Shown here: positions 1 through 8,287 of the stretch, in pieces
Layout: each line of letters starts with the position of its first letter
Numbering within the stretch: the first letter of the stretch is position 1
Assembly: GCA_018644665.1 (NCBI GenBank)
Contig: JABGQA010000070.1
Location: 12,364-76,363 of the forward strand
Direction: 5' to 3'
Origin: Candidatus Poribacteria bacterium
GTDB taxonomy: Bacteria; Poribacteria; WGA-4E; GCA-2687025
Length of the DNA stretch: 64,000 nt
The notes under the pieces: model-generated
Database searches by the model: none
Told to the model about the DNA's origin: nothing
What the model saw: only the letters and a program-made list of their open reading frames with translations
Position numbers and translations under genes: made by a program

Positions 1-612
1 GAGCCGATACATCTTGTCGGCGTACTGCTGGAATGTGTCAGGGTCGTGGTGCGAGATCATTAGCACCTGGAACCCAAGCGCCTTCCCGGCGTCGTGAACG
101 ATCTTCACGAGCTTCGGTACCAGGTCCGGGCGTAGCCAGCAGTCCTGCTCATCCAGGACCAGGAAACGACGATGGTCGCTTTCGTCCAACGTCGTAAGCG
201 CGAACATGCGCAGTCCGACAGACAGCACGTTCGCGACGGAGCCGCCCTGGCCCCGCAGGATGTGCTCCCGGTTGCCTTCGCGTTCGATGTAGAAGTCGAT
301 GGAGGCCGCGCCGCGCTTGAAGTCAGCGTCGGCTCGCAGCCGTATCGGCTGCTCCAGGATCTCCTGAAGCGCGATCGTCAGCTTCTCCTCGACCACGGAC
401 AGTGTCTGGCGGAACAGCGTCTCGTTGAGCTGCTCCAGCGCTGCGGTGACGTTGTCGGACACCGCGAGGTACGCGTCGACGGCGCGCAGGTCGCGCGTGG
501 TGTTCCGGGACTCCTCCAGCAGCCGGTCGCGCTCCCAAACCAGCTTGTCGAGACGCGCGCGCACCGGGCCCGGCTCGCGCGGCGTTGCTGACCCGGCCGG
601 ATTGCCTACCAC
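1..612 (-). CDS. Rad50/SbcC-like ATPase, C-terminal half (3' end cut by window edge)
   Basis: Reading the minus strand from a GTG at 612 gives 204 residues without a stop. About 75 residues of charged helix come first (ERDRLLEESRNTTRD). An ABC-type C-lobe follows: a signature-like stretch GQGGSVANVLSVGLRM, a Walker B FLVLDEQD, a D-loop region and an H-loop-like MISHHD. These are the parts missing from the separate N-half gene at 1889-3349. The GTG overlaps the end of the upstream coiled-coil gene (stop at 606-608) and has GAGGG upstream, so translation is probably coupled. By analogy with Rad50 this half should pair with the N-half to form a complete ATPase acting with the Mre11-like nuclease at 949-1896. 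The stop lies outside the window. The assignment to the SMC/Rad50 class is firm; the cellular role is inferred. Confidence 0.8.
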   Translation of the reverse strand, partial: MVGNPAGSATPREPGPVRARLDKLVWERDRLLEESRNTTRDLRAVDAYLAVSDNVTAALEQLNETLFRQTLSVVEEKLTIALQEILEQPIRLRADADFKRGAASIDFYIEREGNREHILRGQGGSVANVLSVGLRMFALTTLDESDHRRFLVLDEQDCWLRPDLVPKLVKIVHDAGKALGFQVLMISHHDPDTFQQYADKMYRL

Positions 613-962
613 GGCACGTCACCCTCGTCGTCAGCGCCCTGCGCGCTCATGGCGTCGGGGGCATTGTCGCCATCGGCACCGTCGACGGCGAGCAGGTCGG
701 CCTCTATCGCCTCGAGCGAAGCCTGGTATTCCGCGCGCTGGCGTTCGTTGTCGGCGCGCATCTCCTCGAGCTTTGCCTGGAGCTCCTCGATGTCATCGGT
801 GCCGTATTTCTCCCGCGCCTGTTCCTGCAGTGTGCTGAGCTGCGTGCGCGCGCTCTCCAACTGCACCGTGACCTGGATACGGCGCGTGTTCAGCGCGTCG
901 TATCGCGCGCGTAGTTCCTCGATCGTCTGCGCATCGCCGCTCGTCGCTTCATTGCTCGCCAC
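606..962 (-). CDS. small coiled-coil protein inside the split Rad50/Mre11 operon
   Basis: A 118-residue acidic protein. Residues about 13-90 are almost continuous heptad-like helix rich in E, R, Q and L (TIEELRARYDALNTRR; DIEELQAKLEEMRADN), followed by a short acidic, disordered-looking tail. It starts at a GTG with a near-perfect AAGGAGG nine bases upstream, overlaps the end of the nuclease gene by 14 bases, and its own stop overlaps the start of the ATPase C-half. It has no recognised domain. Its position between nuclease and ATPase C-half suggests it supplies part of the Rad50 coiled coil or acts as an accessory subunit; that is inference. It could also be an unrelated small structural protein. 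Confidence 0.75.
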   Translation of the reverse strand: MASNEATSGDAQTIEELRARYDALNTRRIQVTVQLESARTQLSTLQEQAREKYGTDDIEELQAKLEEMRADNERQRAEYQASLEAIEADLLAVDGADGDNAPDAMSAQGADDEGDVPW

Positions 963-1896
963 TGTCTGTGACCTCCTTGGCTAGGGCCAGAATCTCGGTG
1001 GCCACGTCCGGTTCGAAACCGTCAAGATGCTCTTGTAGGAAAGACGTCAACCCCGCGCCAGTATCCGTGCGCCGCGCCAGCAGCTCGCCGAGCCCGGCGA
1101 CGAAAGCCGACGCCGACGTGTCGGTTTCGCTGTCTGTCACGGCGTCATGGAACACGTCCTCGAACGGGCCGTGCGGAATGGTGGGTTGAGTGTGAACCCA
1201 TCCGTCTTCCGTGACGTCGATGCGCAAAGCCGACGGGATGTGCTCCGCCGTCGCCTCGTTCCGCGAGCGACGGGTAATGTTGCCTGGGGTAAGCCACAGG
1301 GTTGAGCCGGCGCGGACCTCGTCTAGCCGTCGGTGGATGTGCCCGTTCACGACGACATCGATGCCGGGCAACTCCTTCGGCGTGATGCGGCCCCCCTCGT
1401 ACCCCGGAACCGTCACGTCGTGGTGGGTCAGCCACACGACGAGGGAGCCGGGGTCGGATGGCGCGGGGTCGAAACCAGCGGGGATGGGAACACGATACGA
1501 CGACCCGCCAACAACCACAGGCCGCCCGCCCATGACCCCGTGCCACGGGGCTTCCGGCGTGAGCAGCCTGAGCCGACCCGCTTTGACAAGGAGCGTCAGC
1601 GAGTCGTGCTCATCTAGCGCGGGGTTGGCCGTGTCGTGGTTGCCGTATACGGCGACGATCTCGCAGTCGAACATGTCGATCAGCCGCCCCAGCATCCACG
1701 TTGGGTTGTCCCGTGGGAGATGGAACAGGTCGCCGAGAATCGTCGGTAGGAGGCAGTTCGCGGCGGCGTAGTCGAGGCACCACTGCAGCTTCTGCAGGAT
1801 GACGTCCGGGTAGTCGTCCCGGCGGAACCCGGGGACACGGCCCTCCAGGTGAGGATCGCCGACGACAAGGATGCCCCTGTACATGGCGTCAGGCAT
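949..1896 (-). CDS. Mre11/SbcD-like metallophosphoesterase
   Basis: A 315-residue calcineurin-like phosphoesterase with the ordered metal-binding motifs of Mre11/SbcD: GDPH (Asp14, His16), GDLFH, GNHD, a THHD segment and GHIH. Such enzymes are Mn-dependent nucleases that process DNA ends with a Rad50/SbcC ATPase. The C-terminal 70 residues are helical and could be the ATPase-binding cap. I chose the ATG at 1896 because GGAGGG lies about seven bases upstream and the GDPH motif then sits near the N-terminus, as in the family. This start overlaps the stop of the ATPase N-half by eight bases (ATGCCTGA). Possible longer starts would run into the N-half gene. Confidence 0.88.
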   Translation of the reverse strand: MPDAMYRGILVVGDPHLEGRVPGFRRDDYPDVILQKLQWCLDYAAANCLLPTILGDLFHLPRDNPTWMLGRLIDMFDCEIVAVYGNHDTANPALDEHDSLTLLVKAGRLRLLTPEAPWHGVMGGRPVVVGGSSYRVPIPAGFDPAPSDPGSLVVWLTHHDVTVPGYEGGRITPKELPGIDVVVNGHIHRRLDEVRAGSTLWLTPGNITRRSRNEATAEHIPSALRIDVTEDGWVHTQPTIPHGPFEDVFHDAVTDSETDTSASAFVAGLGELLARRTDTGAGLTSFLQEHLDGFEPDVATEILALAKEVTDSGEQ

Positions 1897-3349
1897 CTCG
1901 CGGCCCTCCGTGCGCGCCTGCCGCGTGGTCGACGAGGGCATCCGCATCGACCGCGGCGCCACATGTCGGACACGTCTCGTGCTCCTCGGCCCACGCCCGC
2001 AGTTTCTCGGCGACTGATCGGCGCTCCGTCTCCGCGCGCTCCAGTGCCTGCGCGTGCGCGCCGACGGCGTTCTCTACACGGGCGAAATCCGCGAGTAGCG
2101 CCGACAGTGGCAGCGTGTCGGCCGCCGTCGGCGCCTCCGGCAACGCCGTGGTGAGGCCGGCCGCTTCTGCGAGTCCGTCGACAGAGCGCGCGGCCGCACG
2201 CATGTTCGCGATCGTCGCGGCGAGAGCGATGTCGTCCTGCGCGTCAGGCGGCCCGGCCACCAAGGACAGCAGGTCTCCCTTGGCGTGGAGGGCCCCCCGC
2301 CGTGTCTCTGCGCGTGCCAGGCCTACCAGATCGGCGTGCATGCCCGCGGAGTCCGCCAGCGTCGGGGGCGTGACCATCGTCGAGAGGGCCTGGTACTCCG
2401 CAACCGACGCCCGAACGGTGATGGAAACGCGCGCCGTGGCCTGGATTTGCGCCTCGAGGTCGGCCTCTGGGGCGAGTTCTGGCGGCCGCCGTAGGTGCTG
2501 CATCGCGTCCGCTTCCGCCCACGCCCGGACGCGTTCGCGGGAAGCGATGCCTAGGCTCACCGCGATGCCAGCTAGCGGAGCCGGATTGGGGAGCGACGGC
2601 GGACTATCTAGGCCGGTTAGCGCGCGGGCGGTTGCGGCCAGAGTCTCGGCAGCCGTGCGGGCCTCGCCGAGGCCGTCGATCTCCGAGGTCAGACGGGCTG
2701 TCGCGACGTCCGCGGCGGCGATGGCCCTATGCTGCGCCTCCGCGGCTTCCATCCTTGTCGACAAGTCCGGCACAGCCTCTAGCTGTGCGAGCCGCCCTGT
2801 CTGCCGCGTCGCCGCCGCCTCAAGCTGCTGCTTTCGCCCGCTCGCGGCGCGGACCTTCTCGCGGTGCCTGCGCTGCATCTCGACCAGCTTCGTCGCGTCG
2901 GAAGACGATGCGAAGAACCGCGCTGCCTGTGACCCCGACTGCCCGAGCAGGAAGATCGGATCCTTCTGTTCGCCGAGGTGGACATCGAACACGGCGCCAT
3001 CGCCCTCTACCCATGGCAGTCGTAGCGCCTGGTGTAGCTCTGGCGGCACGCCGCCCCGCCCGCGGCCCAGCCTGTCGAACAGTTGCGCGTCCACCAGGTA
3101 GCTCGGCGAGTTCCTTCGCGTCCACTGTATGACGTGCCCGTCGTCCGTCTCCACCGTCACGCTGCACTCCCGCGCCCCGTGGCGCTTGACGTGCGTGCTG
3201 TTCTCGTTCGTGCACAGAGTCCGCAGAGCCTCGACGATCGCGCTCTTGCCGGAGTTGTTCGGCCCGACAAGGACGGTGAGTCCGTCGGCGGGCTCGATGA
3301 CCGTCTCGGAGTGCGACATGAAGTCACGGAGGATGATTCGCCGGATCAT
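1889..3349 (-). CDS. Rad50/SbcC-like ATPase, N-terminal half ending at a zinc hook
   Basis: A 486-residue protein that begins like Rad50/SbcC (MIRRIILRDFMSHSET) with a Walker A GPNNSGKS at residues 29-36. A long Ala/Glu/Arg-rich coiled coil follows (about 150-450). It ends 23 residues after a CPTC motif (Cys460, Cys463) that corresponds to the zinc-hook apex. There is no signature motif, Walker B or returning coil; those are coded at 1-612. The frame is open throughout and the end is joined to the nuclease gene by an 8-base overlap with a good ribosome site, so this looks like a genuine split gene, not a recent frameshift. The partner half and nuclease in the same operon imply a role in DNA-end processing or recombination, in repair or phage-type replication. 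Confidence 0.85.
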   Translation of the reverse strand: MIRRIILRDFMSHSETVIEPADGLTVLVGPNNSGKSAIVEALRTLCTNENSTHVKRHGARECSVTVETDDGHVIQWTRRNSPSYLVDAQLFDRLGRGRGGVPPELHQALRLPWVEGDGAVFDVHLGEQKDPIFLLGQSGSQAARFFASSSDATKLVEMQRRHREKVRAASGRKQQLEAAATRQTGRLAQLEAVPDLSTRMEAAEAQHRAIAAADVATARLTSEIDGLGEARTAAETLAATARALTGLDSPPSLPNPAPLAGIAVSLGIASRERVRAWAEADAMQHLRRPPELAPEADLEAQIQATARVSITVRASVAEYQALSTMVTPPTLADSAGMHADLVGLARAETRRGALHAKGDLLSLVAGPPDAQDDIALAATIANMRAAARSVDGLAEAAGLTTALPEAPTAADTLPLSALLADFARVENAVGAHAQALERAETERRSVAEKLRAWAEEHETCPTCGAAVDADALVDHAAGAHGGPRDA

Positions 3350-3404
3350 GACTCACACCAACCGGCCGCCGGGAGCGCGTTGGTCGCGTGTGGCCCGTGT
3401 GTGC

Positions 3405-5657
3405 TCATCCTGGATGCTCGACCGGCGATAGCTGCGCGGGCTCCTCGTCCTCGCCGTAGAGGTGGCGGTAGACGTGGTAGGAGTGCATGACCTTCTTAAT
3501 GTGGTTGCGCGTCTCGTCGTAGGGCACCTGCTCTATGAATTCGTCGAGGTCGGTGATGGCATACCGATCGCGCCATTGGCCCATACGTCCCTCGCCCGCG
3601 TTGTACGCGCCGGAGACGAGGGAGAAGTCGCCACCGAACTCGTCCAACAGGAACCGGATGTACCACGCCCCCATGCGGATGTTCACTTCGGGGTCGAGGA
3701 GCATGTCCTTGTCGAACTCCTCAATCCCGATTCTCGGCGCGATACGCTTGCCGGTGTCTGGCATCACTTGCATGAGTCCGTACGCGCCCGCCCAGGAGAC
3801 CACGCTTGCGTTGAAGCGACTCTCCTCGCGGATCATCGCGGCGAGGTAGTGGGGATCAACTCCAAACTCCTCACCCGCCTTCACCAGGGACTCCTCGAAC
3901 GGGATCGGATAGAGAAGCTGGCCCACCTCAACGGGCGGGTCGTCGCCGCTCCAGCGGACCTCTGGCAAGTTCGAGAACCTGTACGCCATGATGTACGCGC
4001 GGTACGTCCGGCCCAACCGCTCGTTGGCCTGCATTAGGTGGTAATACAGCAAGGGGCGGTCGTCCTTGCCTCGGTCGAGTAGCGACTCCATCTCGGCGAT
4101 CGCCGCGGCGTCGTCGTCAAGGCGGGTCAACATCTCTACGCGCGCGATCGGCATGTGGTGTAGCGTGTCGACAGACACGCTAGCTTGACGGACCATGCGC
4201 TGCACGGAGTCGATGTACTCGGGGCCGACGGCGCCGCTGTCGGACAGCTCGCGTAGCTTCTCGTCGGCCCGCGCCCCGTAGTAGTAGGTGTCCATCTCGA
4301 CGACCTGTCGGTACGCGTCCGCCGCCCGCTGCGGGTTGCCCAGCCGCTCGTGTACCTTCCCGAGCCAGAAGTGCCCCCTGCCAGCGTAGTCGCTCGTTGG
4401 GTAGGCGAGGATGAGAGTGTTCAGAGACGCCATGCTCTGCGCGTGTCGCTTCAGGCGGATGTCGCACCACGCGGTGAGCCACGCCGCCTCTGGCGCCTGC
4501 GCGCTCTTGGGGAACTTCGCGACGACCTCCGCATACGCCTTCCGCGCGGTCGCGAAGTCGCGCGCATCGCGGAGTGTCCACCCGTACTCCATCATGACAT
4601 CGTCGAGCAGAGACGACCACGGGTTCTCCGTGATGAACTCCCGGAACAGACGCAGGGCCCGCGTGCGTTGGCCTGACCGACGTGTCGCGAGGATGCGTTG
4701 GAACTGGGCGCGCGTCTTGTAGTTGGGATGCCCGGATCGCAGCAGCCCCTCGAACGTGCGGATCGCGTTGTTGTACTGGCGGTCGCGCAGGTAGGACCGG
4801 CCGATCTCGTACCGAGCGCGCGTACCGAGTTCGTCCTCGTGTCCTGCGTGGATGATCTCCCACGTCGCGCGAGCCTTTTTCCGCTCGCCGCTGCCGTGCA
4901 GCACCTGAGCGTGGACGAACTTGTGCGCCCTAGAGAGCTTCAGCTCGGGGTGACTCTGGGCAAGCCGCTCTATCTTCGCGACGGCGCGTTGCGCGAACGA
5001 GTCGTCCGTCTGATCCTCGATTACCTGCTGGTACGCCTCGTAGGCAGCCTGCGGAGCGCCGAGCCCCTCGTGGGACACCCCGACGAAGTACTGCGCCTCG
5101 CGACCCAAGCCACGCTCCGCCACGAGGGTCTGGAACACTGCCAGCCCGGCGGCGTACTGGCCGCCGTTCTCGTGTGCTTTGCCCACGCGCAGCAGCGCGC
5201 TTTCGCGCAGCGGGAAGTCCGGGAAGTCATCGAGGATAGAACGGTATTGCGCCGCAGCTTCGTCGTATCGCTCCAGTTCGGCCAAGCACTGCCCACGGTA
5301 GTACCGCGCGAAATCGCGCAACGCGAACTCCGCCACATCGCAGCGCGCGTACGCCTCGCCAGCTTCCTCGTACCGCTGCCGTTCCTGGAGGGCGCGACCA
5401 TACGCGTACGAGAGCTGTCGCCGCAGGTCGTGCTCGTCTGCCTTGCGAAGGAACCTTCCGACGCGCTTGTCGAGATCGGCGGACAACGGCCCTTCGCCCT
5501 GGAATCCGGTGAGGAGCGATTCGAATTGCCGAGGTTCTGGGACCGGCTCGCGGCACGCGGCGAGCAGCGCGAGCAGGACGCACGCGGCCGCCACCCCGGC
5601 GCCCGCGCGCAGTCGGCCCGCCCAGTCGAGTCGGCACATGACATCGCGATCCGTCAT
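3405..5657 (-). CDS. Slt-type soluble lytic murein transglycosylase with TPR-like superhelix, lipoprotein
   Basis: A 750-residue protein with an N-terminal hydrophobic segment ending in a lipobox (LLAAC, Cys35), so it is probably an outer-membrane or periplasmic lipoprotein. Residues about 60-560 are repeated helical TPR-like units (AEAYARCDVAEF, RTFEGLLRSGHPN). The C-terminal 150 residues form an SLT/GEWL lysozyme-like domain: catalytic Glu612 in REESRFN, GLMQ at 627-630, and AYNAG further on. It should cleave the MurNAc-GlcNAc bond in peptidoglycan to give 1,6-anhydro ends. It precedes the Rad50-like genes by 55 bases and follows the Rieske gene by 30 bases, so it may share their transcript. 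An internal Met at residue 7 is a possible alternative start. Confidence 0.9.
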   Translation of the reverse strand: MTDRDVMCRLDWAGRLRAGAGVAAACVLLALLAACREPVPEPRQFESLLTGFQGEGPLSADLDKRVGRFLRKADEHDLRRQLSYAYGRALQERQRYEEAGEAYARCDVAEFALRDFARYYRGQCLAELERYDEAAAQYRSILDDFPDFPLRESALLRVGKAHENGGQYAAGLAVFQTLVAERGLGREAQYFVGVSHEGLGAPQAAYEAYQQVIEDQTDDSFAQRAVAKIERLAQSHPELKLSRAHKFVHAQVLHGSGERKKARATWEIIHAGHEDELGTRARYEIGRSYLRDRQYNNAIRTFEGLLRSGHPNYKTRAQFQRILATRRSGQRTRALRLFREFITENPWSSLLDDVMMEYGWTLRDARDFATARKAYAEVVAKFPKSAQAPEAAWLTAWCDIRLKRHAQSMASLNTLILAYPTSDYAGRGHFWLGKVHERLGNPQRAADAYRQVVEMDTYYYGARADEKLRELSDSGAVGPEYIDSVQRMVRQASVSVDTLHHMPIARVEMLTRLDDDAAAIAEMESLLDRGKDDRPLLYYHLMQANERLGRTYRAYIMAYRFSNLPEVRWSGDDPPVEVGQLLYPIPFEESLVKAGEEFGVDPHYLAAMIREESRFNASVVSWAGAYGLMQVMPDTGKRIAPRIGIEEFDKDMLLDPEVNIRMGAWYIRFLLDEFGGDFSLVSGAYNAGEGRMGQWRDRYAITDLDEFIEQVPYDETRNHIKKVMHSYHVYRHLYGEDEEPAQLSPVEHPG

Positions 5658-5687
5658 CGCATCGGTTCTCCGCGCGTCTGGGTCACG

Positions 5688-6041
5688 TCATGACCGGATG
5701 AACACGCGCCCTCGCCGGACACGTGTCGGGTATACGCGCCCGGTATACATCGGGCTCTCAGGACACCGTCCGGTACGCAGGTCGAAGCGCATGTCGTGCG
5801 CGGGGCACTGCACATGCCCGTCGCCATGTAGCACGCCCTCGCTGAGCGCCGCCCCCATGTGGGGACACACGTCCGCGATCGCTGCCAAGCGGCCATCCGC
5901 ATGGAACACTGCCACGTCGACGCCCCGAACCCGTACGCATCGTACGGACTCCGCTGGGTACTCGTCCAGCGGCCCGACGTCCACCCACTCGCGCGTCGCC
6001 GAGGGCAGCACAGCTCTCGCGACGGCCGAAAGCCACCCCAC
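5688..6041 (-). CDS. Rieske [2Fe-2S] ferredoxin-like protein
   Basis: A 117-residue single-domain protein with both Rieske cluster motifs: C-P-H-M-G in CPHMGAALSEG and C-P-A-H-D in CPAHDMRFDLRTG, giving two Cys and two His ligands. The size and the lack of a membrane anchor or catalytic domain fit a soluble Rieske ferredoxin or the electron-transfer subunit of an oxygenase or reductase. The start is a GTG one base after the stop of the preceding hypothetical gene (6043-6369), suggesting coupled translation. No oxygenase catalytic subunit is found nearby, so the redox partner is unknown. Confidence 0.88.
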   Translation of the reverse strand: MGWLSAVARAVLPSATREWVDVGPLDEYPAESVRCVRVRGVDVAVFHADGRLAAIADVCPHMGAALSEGVLHGDGHVQCPAHDMRFDLRTGRCPESPMYTGRVYPTRVRRGRVFIRS

Positions 6042-6042
6042 G

Positions 6043-6369
6043 TCAGCCGTCCTCCGCCGCGTCGGGCACGACGCCGTTGGCGCGCAGACGCCTCAACGTG
6101 GGTACCTTGTTGCGGATCGCCCTCACCCTGAAGGGGATGTCGGACATGAACCGTTCGCAGAACTCGCGAACCGGCCTCGTCTTCCCCTTGGGGTTGTCCC
6201 TCACCGGAATGTGCTGGACGGTCAGCGCGCTGGCGACATCCGCCTCACGAGGCTCGGACGGCGCCTTTGCCTCGGACCAGATGGCGATTAGCCACGAGCC
6301 ATCTCCGTCCGAGAACCAATGGAACGCGTAAGAGCCGACATGGTGCGTCTCGCGGCGCTCCCACGCCAT
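6043..6369 (-). CDS. hypothetical protein
   Basis: A 108-residue basic protein starting MAWERRETHHVG just downstream of the nicotinamidase-like gene (stop at 6372). I recognise no domain. The N-terminal half is rich in aromatic residues (SYAFHWF, SWLIAIW), which suggests a small beta-sheet domain; the C-terminal third is helical and Arg-rich. Its stop is one base from the start of the Rieske gene, so the two are probably made together. A longer start at 6438 exists but would overlap the upstream gene. Confidence 0.65.
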   Translation of the reverse strand: MAWERRETHHVGSYAFHWFSDGDGSWLIAIWSEAKAPSEPREADVASALTVQHIPVRDNPKGKTRPVREFCERFMSDIPFRVRAIRNKVPTLRRLRANGVVPDAAEDG

Positions 6370-6371
6370 GT

Positions 6372-7052
6372 CTAGTCCTCCGTAGCGCCGGCGAGGACAT
6401 CGTCTGTCGACAGCACTTGCACGCCGCGCTTCGTCCATCCGGCAACGAGAGCTTCGCCTCGGCGCGGGTCGATGGCGCGTGTGGCGTCCAGCACCAGGCT
6501 GACTCGGGTCCCGCCGCGTCTGAGGAACCCGTCGATCACGTGCGCGTTGCAGACGTCCAGAGCGACTCCATATACAACGACGTGGCGCAGGCGCACTGTT
6601 TCAAGGACTGTCTCTGTATTCGGGTTCGTGAACACGTCGAACCGCTGCTTCCTTAGGTAGATTTCGCCGCCGTGCGCCCGCAGTCGACCGGCGAGGGAAT
6701 CGGCGTCCTCCGGTGCGTTTGCCACCCACAGAGCGTCGGTAGGGGCAGTCTCGGGGACCTTCTTGGACCCGGGCGTGCCGGCCAGGCAGTGGGGCGGGAA
6801 TGTGTGCGGGTAGTCCGGGCGTTCGGACAGTTCGGCATCATCCGGCGAGTGCCAGTCTACGCTGCCCATCACGCGGATTCCCCCATCGCGGGCGTACCGC
6901 GTCAATCGCCCGAGATTCGGCAGGATGGCCTCCGCGCCGGCTATCGCGAGCTTGCCGCCCGGCATTATGAAGTCGACCTGCGTGTCGACATCCCAGAACG
7001 TCGGTTTGGGCTCTATCGGCACGCGGCGGCCTCCGGCGTGCGTTGCGATCAC
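6372..7052 (-). CDS. isochorismatase-family cysteine hydrolase, nicotinamidase-like
   Basis: A 226-residue cysteine hydrolase. The triad is visible as Asp23 in DTQVDF, Lys135 in RKQRFDVF and Cys168 in GVALDVCNAH. A metal site of the nicotinamidase type is indicated by Asp66 and His68 in DWHSPDD and by the HTFPPHC segment at 83-89, which is characteristic of PncA. The probable reaction is deamidation of nicotinamide to nicotinate in NAD salvage; other amidohydrolase activities of the superfamily cannot be excluded. The GTG start overlaps the stop of the SLBB gene (GTGA), so the two are probably co-transcribed. Confidence 0.82.
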   Translation of the reverse strand: MIATHAGGRRVPIEPKPTFWDVDTQVDFIMPGGKLAIAGAEAILPNLGRLTRYARDGGIRVMGSVDWHSPDDAELSERPDYPHTFPPHCLAGTPGSKKVPETAPTDALWVANAPEDADSLAGRLRAHGGEIYLRKQRFDVFTNPNTETVLETVRLRHVVVYGVALDVCNAHVIDGFLRRGGTRVSLVLDATRAIDPRRGEALVAGWTKRGVQVLSTDDVLAGATED

Positions 7053-8149
7053 TGGCGGACGAGGCTCGTCAGGAGCACTGCCGTGGAGACGGCGCTGAAT
7101 ACGAGGGGCCAGTTGACCTTGAACTTGGCGTTGACGCGGACGGTTTCGCCGGGATGGACGAGCGCCGTAGACGCATCCCGCCGTAGGTCAACGCTCTCGA
7201 CCGAGCCGTCGAGTCGGACGATCTCGATCACGTCGAGGTTGGCGTCTTCCCGCACGGCGTCGCCGGCCAGCGCCAGCGCCCGCCCGGCGGTGACCGGCCC
7301 ACGGACGCGGTATAGGCCGGGCTTCTGCACGTACCCAAGCACGCTGACCTCTTCGACGACGTACGCGTTCGGAACGTAGAGCGTGTCGCCGTGTCGGACT
7401 TCGTGCGCCGTCCCGTCGGCGCCGGCCAGATCGTCGCTCAACTCGATCGTCTCCGTCGATCCGCGCGCCCGCAGGATCATCAAGCGACCGAGCGATCCCT
7501 GGTCGTCGACGATGCCACCGGCCAGCGATAGAGCGTAACCCGCCGAGACCGGGCTTGCGACGTGGAAGGCGCCTGGTTCGCGCACGTTCCCAGAGACGCG
7601 GATTCGCGTCCGCTCGGACACGTAGACGACATCCCCTCTGTAGACCTGGATGTGTGGGCCTGGGGGAGTCGTCAAGTCGTACGTTTCGACCAGCACGCCA
7701 TCTCGGACAAGGTGGACTCTGGTCATGTCGGCGGAGTCCGGGAGCGCGTCCCCGGCGAGCGCAAGCGCTTTCCTCAGGTCAATGTGGGGATCCATGAACC
7801 CATACCGGCCAGGAGCGCCCACTTGCCCGCCCACATACACATCGCGCTCGCGTGGGATGCGCACGATCAACACGTCTGGGTCCGTCAGATGGCCCGTCAG
7901 CCCTTCGGCCAGCCGCTTGCGCAGGTCCTCCAGTGTAAGCGACTCGACGTCGATGGCGCCAAGGAGGAAGTAGTTGATCCTGCCGTCGTCCTGCACCACC
8001 ACTTCTTGACCGTACTCAGGGCGATTCAGCACGACGATGCGCAAGGTGTCGCCGGAGCGTATGCGGTGCTGCGAGCCGGGAGCCCCTACGCCGGCGGAGA
8101 CGCCGACCAGGCCCACTGTGAGTGCGAGAAGTAGCCGTCCAATGCGCAA
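7049..8149 (-). CDS. polysaccharide export protein with SLBB domains (Wza-like)
   Basis: After a signal-peptide-like stretch (LLLALTVGLVGVSAG) the protein has a poly_export domain (HRIRSGDTLRIVVLNRPEYG) and about three SLBB units, each with a V-x-G-x-V-x-x-P-G core (VGGQVGAPGRYGF, VSGNVREPGAF, VLGYVQKPGLY). It ends in a short hydrophobic helix. Such proteins form the outer-membrane part of capsule or exopolysaccharide secretion channels. The start is uncertain: the frame is open to 8242, but a TACACT -10-like box on the minus strand at 8210-8215 suggests a start downstream, and the TTG at 8149 gives the cleanest signal peptide. No glycosyltransferase or Wzc partner is adjacent. Confidence 0.82.
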   Translation of the reverse strand: MRIGRLLLALTVGLVGVSAGVGAPGSQHRIRSGDTLRIVVLNRPEYGQEVVVQDDGRINYFLLGAIDVESLTLEDLRKRLAEGLTGHLTDPDVLIVRIPRERDVYVGGQVGAPGRYGFMDPHIDLRKALALAGDALPDSADMTRVHLVRDGVLVETYDLTTPPGPHIQVYRGDVVYVSERTRIRVSGNVREPGAFHVASPVSAGYALSLAGGIVDDQGSLGRLMILRARGSTETIELSDDLAGADGTAHEVRHGDTLYVPNAYVVEEVSVLGYVQKPGLYRVRGPVTAGRALALAGDAVREDANLDVIEIVRLDGSVESVDLRRDASTALVHPGETVRVNAKFKVNWPLVFSAVSTAVLLTSLVRQ

Positions 8150-8287
8150 AATGCGGCCCGTCCGGGTGTTCGCTGGACGGAGACATTCACCCCGTCGCGT
8201 GGCACGCACAGTGTAGCATGGGCGCGGCATTCGCGCCCGCATCGAGGGCGACGACGGGACGCGGGGAAGCCTGTAAGTAGCGCCCGG

